Origin: an uncultured Clostridia bacterium
GTDB taxonomy: Bacteria; Bacillota; Clostridia; Christensenellales; UBA1242
Direction of reading: 5' to 3'
DNA: 8,437 bases
Assembly: GCA_904397185.1 (NCBI GenBank)
Contig: CAJFOL010000101.1
Span: forward strand, 1-8,437
Of this stretch, positions 1 to 5,535 are shown in pieces. A program made the position numbers and the translations under genes. Under the pieces are notes generated by a model that saw nothing but the letters and a program-made list of their open reading frames with translations, did no database searches and was not told the DNA's origin. Positions within the stretch are counted from its first letter, which is position 1. Each line of letters begins with the position of its first letter.

Positions 1-76
1 AAGAGCCGTATGAAGGGAGACCTTCACGTACGGTTCCGTGAGAAGTTTGAGGTGAAAGTCCTCTTACTTACTCGAC
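1..76 (+). mobile_element. Group II intron, 3' end (domains V and VI), truncated by the window edge
   Basis: Positions 3-36 fold as a complete group II intron domain V. The AGC catalytic triad is at 4-6, the lower stem pairs 3-10 with 29-36, a two-base CG bulge sits at 27-28, and the upper stem 11-16/21-26 is capped by a GAGA (GNRA) tetraloop at 17-20. Positions 43-69 can form a domain VI-like stem (AAGTTTGAGG against CCTCTTACTT, with an internal TT/TT loop). The intron would end in the usual 3' motif ACTCGAC at 70-76. Domains I-IV and any reverse transcriptase ORF lie outside the window to the left. The domain V call is firm; the exact 3' splice site is not, because a second ACTCGAT follows at 116-122 (see the next entry). 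Confidence 0.85.
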
Positions 77-78
77 TG

Positions 79-122
79 AGAGGTCGGAATTTCTCAACTA
101 TGAGAAATTCCTCTTACTCGAT
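79..122 (+). repeat. Hairpin with a tail repeating the group II intron 3' end
   Basis: GGAATTTCTC at 86-95 and GAGAAATTCC at 102-111 form a perfect 10-bp stem with a 6-nt loop. The sequence after it, CCTCTTACTCGATTG (110-124), closely repeats CCTCTTACTTACTCGACTG at the intron end (60-78), with a four-base gap. Either this is a 3' exon hairpin, or it is a second domain VI-like or 3'-extension element belonging to the intron. There is no T-run after the stem, so it is a poor rho-independent terminator. Confidence 0.55.
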
Positions 123-154
123 TGGTATATTGAAAAAAAATAAATTATAGGTGG

Positions 155-183
155 TTGTATATGATGCTGAACAGCGATATATT
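155..183 (+). promoter_or_regulatory. Weak candidate sigma-A promoter upstream of the operon
   Basis: TTGTAT (155-160) and TATATT (178-183) are separated by 17 bp. The -35 matches the consensus at only three of six bases and the -10 at five of six. Other -10-like hexamers lie nearby (TATAGT 201-206, TATACT 212-217) but without a good -35. TTGACC (244-249) and TATAAC (263-268) look good individually but are only 13 bp apart. The operon's true promoter must lie here or be read through from the left; the sequence does not decide between these. Confidence 0.2.
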
Positions 184-186
184 ATC

Positions 187-199
187 TTTAAGGCTTAAA
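187..199. repeat. Small perfect palindrome in the leader of the dynamin operon
   Basis: TTTAAG-G-CTTAAA is a 6+1+6 perfect inverted repeat lying between the candidate -10 elements upstream of the first gene. It could be an operator half-site pair, but a palindrome this AT-rich arises by chance fairly often. The remainder of 123-329 has no recognisable gene. Confidence 0.25.
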
Positions 200-315
200 T
201 TATAGTACAGATATACTTTCTGATCATTATGGAAACTGATTATTTGACCGAGCCTGCCTGAGTATAACGCAGATAATGAATATGTAGAAAATGAATAAAG
301 AAATCAAAAGAAAAT

Positions 316-320
316 GGAGG
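316..320 (+). promoter_or_regulatory. Shine-Dalgarno site that sets the start of the first dynamin gene
   Basis: GGAGG lies 9 nt upstream of the ATG at 330. The earlier in-frame ATG at 291 is preceded by GATAATGAATATGTAGAAA, which has no purine-rich site at a usable distance. The ATG at 322 is out of frame. Confidence 0.65.
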
Positions 321-329
321 TATGAGGAT

Positions 330-2027
330 ATGATCCATAAAAAACAGCTTATTGGCAAACTTGAGAAGATTGAGAGTATACTGGTCCCGTTTGAACTGGC
401 GGAGAAGATCAGAAAAGATAAGGATAATCTGATAAGTGATATACGGAACTATCGATTTCGGGTTTTGTTGACAGGAGGATTTTCTTCAGGAAAGAGCGCA
501 CTTCTTAATGCACTTATGGAGAGATATGTACTCCGGGAAGATCAGGCTCCTGAGACAACGATTGCAACAGAGCTCGTATGGGACGGTGAGGAGTATATTG
601 AGGCAATAAATGAAGAGGGGATAACACGAAGGTTTGATATGATCAGTCCTGGCAGTGGCATGCCTCAGCCATCTGATGATTATGCGGATGGACTTAATAC
701 GAAAGATTACCGATGTCTTGTATATCATTTGAATAATGACTTTCTGAAAAAGACTCAGGATATTATTCTTGTGGATATGCCCGGGATTGAGTCCAATATC
801 GACAGCCATAACAAAGCTATTTCGCAGTATATCACCAGAGGTAGCGCATATCTGTTTTTGGTAAGCTGTGAGGACGGTACATTGCGGCGGTCTTCGATTG
901 ATTTTCTCAGGGAGGCGTCTCAGTACCCTCAGAGCATGATTTGCCTCATATCAAAATGTGATCTGCGATGCGAAGAGGAGACAGAACAGGTGTGCAACCA
1001 GGTAAAGGAGGATATCTATGCGGTCTACGGGCAGCAAGTCCCGACGGAGAAGATCAGTGTTTATGATGAAGATTTGGCATCGCATATCTGCAGACTTCTG
1101 GCCGGACTTGATTTGCAGGAGATATTTGAACAGAAATATGTGGGGAGGATTAATTCGCTAGTCCTTCTTGCGGAAAGCCTGCTGAGTTCTGCGGCAGATG
1201 CTCTCTGCCTGGATGTGACGGAGTTGGACAGGCGAATTGAGGAATGCAGCAGACACAGGGCAGAGGCTGAAAAAGAATTTATTGTGCAGAGAAAACGACT
1301 TGAGAAAAATTACCGGCAGACAGTGCTGCCTTCGATCAGCTATGATCTTAGGGCTGCTCTTACAGCTCAGACCGACAGGTTGACAGAAGCACTTTCGACA
1401 AGTCCAGAGGCGTTCAGTGCAGCGGTTAATTCGATTATCCGTCCGGTGCTCTATAATTCGACACATAAAAATATCGAGAGCAGTTTTGAAGCCTATGTTG
1501 CGGGTGTGGATGACTCCCTTTTTAAAGATGACAATGATAAGATAAAGCAGGTACTTACGGAAGGATTGAGCCATATCAGGGATTATGTGACGGATGGAAA
1601 TGCAGAGGGCTCTGAAAAAGGGAATGAGTCTTTCGGTCTTTATCAGCTGACGGCGTCCGCACTTGCAATCACAACAGATATTATCGCACCGGTCATTGAA
1701 CTTGTTATTGTACTTCTGCCGAATATTCTTGATTTCTTTGCCGGATTTGGACGAAAACAGAAATATGAAGAGCTCAGACAGAAGGTACAGAACATCATCA
1801 TACCACAGATTGTTGATCAGATGATCCCGAAGATTGAGGAAGCATTGGATGAAACAAGGGCGGCTGTTATTACCGAATTTGAAGAAAAGATGAAAACCAT
1901 GATGCAGGCGCAGGAAGAGACGCTGGAAAAATGCCTTGAGGAGAAGAAACAGCGTACACAGGATCATGAGGCTGAAGAAGAAAAGATCAGAGAAGCGATA
2001 CATGAGCTGAACAGTCTTATTATGTAA
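330..2027 (+). CDS. Dynamin-like GTPase 1 with C-terminal hydrophobic hairpin (565 aa)
   Basis: This is a dynamin-family large GTPase, expected to bind GTP and act at membranes. Numbering from the ATG at 330, the P-loop GGFSSGKS is at 49-56, the G2 threonines are in DQAPETT near 71-77, G3 DMPG is at 149-152 and G4 SKCD is at 208-211 (Ser in place of the usual Asn/Thr). A helical stalk follows. Residues about 441-474 form a long hydrophobic stretch, broken near IAPVIE and LLPN, which resembles the membrane paddle or hairpin of bacterial dynamins. The last ~60 residues are a charged coiled coil. I chose 330 because GGAGG lies 9 nt upstream; a start at 291 would add 13 residues and has no ribosome site. 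It is the first gene of a four-gene operon, 16 bp before the next. No signal peptide is visible. The family call is firm; whether it tubulates, fuses or senses membranes cannot be read from sequence. Confidence 0.9.
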   Translation: MIHKKQLIGKLEKIESILVPFELAEKIRKDKDNLISDIRNYRFRVLLTGGFSSGKSALLNALMERYVLREDQAPETTIATELVWDGEEYIEAINEEGITRRFDMISPGSGMPQPSDDYADGLNTKDYRCLVYHLNNDFLKKTQDIILVDMPGIESNIDSHNKAISQYITRGSAYLFLVSCEDGTLRRSSIDFLREASQYPQSMICLISKCDLRCEEETEQVCNQVKEDIYAVYGQQVPTEKISVYDEDLASHICRLLAGLDLQEIFEQKYVGRINSLVLLAESLLSSAADALCLDVTELDRRIEECSRHRAEAEKEFIVQRKRLEKNYRQTVLPSISYDLRAALTAQTDRLTEALSTSPEAFSAAVNSIIRPVLYNSTHKNIESSFEAYVAGVDDSLFKDDNDKIKQVLTEGLSHIRDYVTDGNAEGSEKGNESFGLYQLTASALAITTDIIAPVIELVIVLLPNILDFFAGFGRKQKYEELRQKVQNIIIPQIVDQMIPKIEEALDETRAAVITEFEEKMKTMMQAQEETLEKCLEEKKQRTQDHEAEEEKIREAIHELNSLIM

Positions 2028-2043
2028 CAGGAGTGTGAAAAAC

Positions 2044-4299
2044 ATGATAGAACAAAGGAAAAGTGACAGAGAGTTCCTTGATTTGCTGGAACGGATAGGG
2101 AAAGAACTGGCAGAGGACAACAGCGTACTGAATCCGGAAAATGTATTTGTATTTCAGAAAGGTGTGAAAAATGCCAGAGAACAGATAGAAGTGATAAAGA
2201 AAGAGGGGCGGAGGATCAGTGTTGGAATTATCGGCTGCGTGAAAGCAGGAAAATCCACTTTTTTGAATGCGCTTTTGTTCGGCGGCGAAGAGGTTTTGCC
2301 GCGGGCGGCGACCCCTATGACTGCTTCTCTTACAAGAATATCCTATTCGGAAAAGCCAAAGGCAAAAGTAGTATTTTACAAAAGCTATGACTGGAAGAAT
2401 ATCGAGAACTTTAATCAGCTCTATGAGAAGAGAATTGATGATGAGATCGCGAAAAGAAAAGAAGAGAATGCAAAAGCTGCGGGTAAAAAGAAAAAAAACG
2501 GTCTGTTTTCTGTGGATAGAGAAACGGTAGAACGTCAGATCAGCCTCGAGCTTCCTGACAAATATAAATCGTGTCATGAACTTATAAAAATGGTAAAAGA
2601 GAATAGGTTGAATGTAGATGACTATCTTGGAAAGGCGGAAGAGATTGAGATAGACAGCAAGAAGCCGCTTGGCGAGAGTTTGAAAGAGTATGTGGGAGCA
2701 ACCGGAAGATATACTCCAATCGTTAATTATATTGAGCTGGAAGTCGATAATCCCCTGCTTCAGGACCTGGTGGTTGTAGATACCCCCGGCCTTAACGACC
2801 CGATTACGTCCAGGGGAGAGCGAACAAAGGATTTCCTGGAAGCGTGTGACGTTGTGTTTATTGTCAGCAATATGAGTCAGTTCCTTCCGGAGGAAGACAT
2901 CAATATGATTGTGAAAAATATTGGTGACACAAGTATCCAAAGAGCGTATGTCATCGGTTCGCAGCTGGACAGTGCACTCAGGCAGCAGCCACGATCTCTG
3001 GCCAGTATCCAGACGGCGTTTGACAATTGCTGTATCAGCGCAGGGAGGCGCTTCCGTGATGAGATCGACCAGGCATCCCGCATCCGGCCTGACAGTGTAC
3101 TTCTTCAAGAGTTGAAGAAAACATCTCCTGAATTTGTTTCTGCTATGGCTTTTGGGATTGCAGCAAAGCAGAAAAAAGGAATCCGGCTGGAAAAGGATGA
3201 ATTAAATGTCATTACGAATCTGGAAAAGCGCTTTTCGGATTTTCATACTGTTATAGAAAGCCCCGACGACTTGGCAGAACTTGCCAATATCGAAGGGGTG
3301 AGGAAAAGAGTACTGGAAAAAGTCCGCAGTGAAAACAGGAAGATCGCAGAAGGAAAACTGCAGGACTATAAACCGCGCACTGCACTGAGTATGGCAAAAA
3401 ATCTTGAACGGATGGAAGAGGAGTGCTATGCAAATCTGAAAATGCTGCGGACCGGAGATATGGAGACGCTGGGTGAAAAGCTGAAGCTGCTGGAGGACAA
3501 TCTGGATTCTATTCGGAGCAATATAAGAAATATTTTTGAGGGTCAGGATGTGCAGTGCCGTAAACAAATACAGAGCCTCAAGACAGAAATCGCCGGTGAA
3601 ATGAGTGCTCATGACGGGCTGGAAATCGGGACACGGACGAGGACGGAAATGTGGACGGAACAGTATGGGCTTTTCGGTTTGTTTAAACGAACGAATCGCG
3701 AAGTGGTAAGGGATGATGTGGCTGATGTGTCTCAGGTTGTAAAGCTTATTAGTGGGTTTGGTGCAAGAGTCATGGAAATGATCAATGAGCAGCTGGACAA
3801 TATTTTTGACATCAAAGGACTGAGCGACCAGATCAAAGGATGTGTGCTTGGAGCATTTGATCTCAGTGATGATAAATTTGACCGCAATGAGATCCTGCTC
3901 CCGTTAGAAAATGCCATGACAAATTTGACAGTCTATGAAGTGGAATTTGATTTTATGGATGAGATCAGCGAAACAATCTACAACGCGTTTCCGAACGGTC
4001 AGGCTGTAAATGAAGAGATTCATTGTCTGCGCCAGCTTCAGGAGAAAGAAATGCGAAAAGTGCTCAAAATATTCTGCCAAAAACTTGACGAAACGGCTGA
4101 TAATATATCTGCAAATATGAATGAGCAGGCGGCAGTTTTTGTAGACAGTATCCAGAAAAAAATCTCAGTGAATATTGAACATATACGCCGGCTTCTGGAT
4201 AACAGAGAAGAAAATGTCAGAGAATATGAAGCGGTGATCAGCCGGCTTCGCAGCAGCAGACAAGCACTTGTCAGCTATGCCGGGAAGGAGAAGGGCTGA
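2044..4299 (+). CDS. Dynamin-like GTPase 2, LeoA-like, large (751 aa)
   Basis: This is a full-length bacterial dynamin-like protein. Numbering from the ATG at 2044, the P-loop GCVKAGKS is at 64-71, the G2 threonines in ATPMTAS at 90-93, and G3 DTPG at 246-249. The G4 position reads SQLD (306-309), so the base-specifying lysine is Gln. A ~120-residue insert separates G2 from G3, with a lysine cluster near 148-151 and the phrase YVGATGRYTPIVNYIELEV (216-234), of a type I associate with LeoA-like dynamins. The C-terminal ~330 residues are mostly helical, consistent with a stalk. There is no transmembrane segment, but GLFGLFKR (542-549) is a possible membrane-touching loop. The start at 2044 has AGGAG 10 nt upstream; the in-frame GTG at 2035 would sit 1 nt from that site and is unlikely. 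Its stop overlaps the next start (TGATG), suggesting translational coupling and a shared complex. Confidence 0.9.
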   Translation: MIEQRKSDREFLDLLERIGKELAEDNSVLNPENVFVFQKGVKNAREQIEVIKKEGRRISVGIIGCVKAGKSTFLNALLFGGEEVLPRAATPMTASLTRISYSEKPKAKVVFYKSYDWKNIENFNQLYEKRIDDEIAKRKEENAKAAGKKKKNGLFSVDRETVERQISLELPDKYKSCHELIKMVKENRLNVDDYLGKAEEIEIDSKKPLGESLKEYVGATGRYTPIVNYIELEVDNPLLQDLVVVDTPGLNDPITSRGERTKDFLEACDVVFIVSNMSQFLPEEDINMIVKNIGDTSIQRAYVIGSQLDSALRQQPRSLASIQTAFDNCCISAGRRFRDEIDQASRIRPDSVLLQELKKTSPEFVSAMAFGIAAKQKKGIRLEKDELNVITNLEKRFSDFHTVIESPDDLAELANIEGVRKRVLEKVRSENRKIAEGKLQDYKPRTALSMAKNLERMEEECYANLKMLRTGDMETLGEKLKLLEDNLDSIRSNIRNIFEGQDVQCRKQIQSLKTEIAGEMSAHDGLEIGTRTRTEMWTEQYGLFGLFKRTNREVVRDDVADVSQVVKLISGFGARVMEMINEQLDNIFDIKGLSDQIKGCVLGAFDLSDDKFDRNEILLPLENAMTNLTVYEVEFDFMDEISETIYNAFPNGQAVNEEIHCLRQLQEKEMRKVLKIFCQKLDETADNISANMNEQAAVFVDSIQKKISVNIEHIRRLLDNREENVREYEAVISRLRSSRQALVSYAGKEKG

Positions 4300-5516
4300 T
4301 GGCTTTAAAAAGAAACTTTGATTTCGATTACAGCGCCCCGATACTGACAGGCAACAGATACTTGGATAACCGGGAAAAAGGACTTGAACTTGTGGCACGC
4401 ATCATTTCAGCGGAGCCAGATAAATACAGTGGATATGACAGAATAGACCGTATTATGGATGAGGAGATCCTGCTTTCAACCGGAAGTCTGAGGCTGGATG
4501 ATGAGCTTGAGGTATACGCACGTTTAACTGCGCTCAGCGACAGACTCATGGAAGGAAAGTACAGGCTTTTAAAAGAGCGTACTGTGATCGGACTGGGAGG
4601 GAAATTCAGCGCGGGTAAATCATTGTTTATAAACTCCCTTCTTGGGAAAGATGAGCTCCCGGTTGATCAGGCTCCGACCACATCAGTTCCTACATATATC
4701 ATATCAGGGAAGAAGGATGAGGTGTTTGCCTATACATTAAAAGGAACTCATCTTCCTCTGGACGGGGAGGCTGTAAAAGCAATTTCACACGGATTTCAGA
4801 AGGAGTACGGACTTGGGCTTGCCCGTTATATTTTATATCTATCAGTAAGGGTAGAAGGTTTTATGCCTGAAGTGGCACTTCTGGATACCCCGGGCTACAA
4901 TAAGCCGGACGGGGGGACTGAAGATGAGTTTTCTGATTTAAGGAAGGCGTATACCCAGCTTCGCTCTATAGACTCGTTGATCTGGCTGCTCGATGTGCAG
5001 AACGGAACGATTACACAGAGTGATATAGATTTTATCCGTCAGCTCAACATGAATTCAAAGATACTGATCGTAGTCAATAAATGTGATCTTAAAACGGAAG
5101 AAGAATATGCGGTTGTTGTCAAAAGCGTCCGGGAATCAGCAGAGCATGCGGGGATCCCTCTTTTTGATGTGGTCCCTTATTCCTCCATGGATCCGGAGGC
5201 ATATGAAGGTATTGAAAAAATACATGAATTCTTTGAGTATTCCCGAAAAACCGGGCTGAGGTCCGAGGACGTTGCCGCAGAAGCGGAGGGGATTCTTTCA
5301 CGGATCAATAAGTCTTTTTCCGGACGCATAAAGCAGCTGGATTCTGTTGGGAATAGTCTGTCAAAGGCAATTTGTAAATCCTCAAATATTTTTGAAATGC
5401 AGTCCCTGGTGGAAATGTATGGTGAGATCAGCCTTGAATCTTCCAATATAAAACATGACCGGGAAAAGTTTAATAAGACAGCAGGCAGGCTGCGGCATAT
5501 GATAGAGCGTTTGTGA
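4299..5516 (+). CDS. Dynamin-like GTPase 3, short form (405 aa)
   Basis: This GTPase has the cleanest G motifs in the operon. The P-loop GKFSAGKS is at 101-108, the G2 threonines in DQAPTT at 127-128, G3 DTPG at 196-199, G4 NKCD at 260-263 and a G5-like YSS at 294-296. About 90 residues of helix (1-90) precede the G domain and about 85 follow it. At 405 aa it is far shorter than a typical dynamin and has no obvious full stalk, paddle or transmembrane segment. It therefore probably works with the longer partners rather than alone. The DQAPxT motif is shared with GTPase 1, which suggests that those two are more closely related to each other than to GTPase 2. Translation begins at the ATG overlapping the previous stop, with AAGGAG 8 nt upstream. 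No frameshift or broken tail is visible: the ORF ends cleanly 19 bp before the next gene, so the short length appears genuine. Confidence 0.88.
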   Translation: MALKRNFDFDYSAPILTGNRYLDNREKGLELVARIISAEPDKYSGYDRIDRIMDEEILLSTGSLRLDDELEVYARLTALSDRLMEGKYRLLKERTVIGLGGKFSAGKSLFINSLLGKDELPVDQAPTTSVPTYIISGKKDEVFAYTLKGTHLPLDGEAVKAISHGFQKEYGLGLARYILYLSVRVEGFMPEVALLDTPGYNKPDGGTEDEFSDLRKAYTQLRSIDSLIWLLDVQNGTITQSDIDFIRQLNMNSKILIVVNKCDLKTEEEYAVVVKSVRESAEHAGIPLFDVVPYSSMDPEAYEGIEKIHEFFEYSRKTGLRSEDVAAEAEGILSRINKSFSGRIKQLDSVGNSLSKAICKSSNIFEMQSLVEMYGEISLESSNIKHDREKFNKTAGRLRHMIERL

Positions 5517-5535
5517 CTGAGGGGAGAATAATAAA

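Noticed and set aside
86..111. Hairpin after the intron as a rho-independent terminator
   Set aside because: No U-tract follows the stem; the sequence after it repeats the intron end instead.
244..268. TTGACC and TATAAC as a promoter pair
   Set aside because: The spacing is 13 bp, too short for a sigma-A promoter.
2035..2043. GTG at 2035 as the start of gene 2
   Set aside because: The AGGAG site would lie only 1 nt away; the ATG at 2044 has a workable 10-nt spacing.
2487..2499. A-AAA-AAC slippery heptamer within an A-rich run in gene 2
   Set aside because: The -1 frame hits a stop after six codons, before the G3 motif, and no convincing downstream stem is present. A programmed frameshift would yield a useless fragment.
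1158..3108. Long minus-strand open frames (320 and 362 codons) opposite genes 1 and 2
   Set aside because: Their translations are rich in Cys, Phe, His and Arg runs with no recognisable motif, and they lie wholly antisense to convincing dynamin genes. They are shadows.
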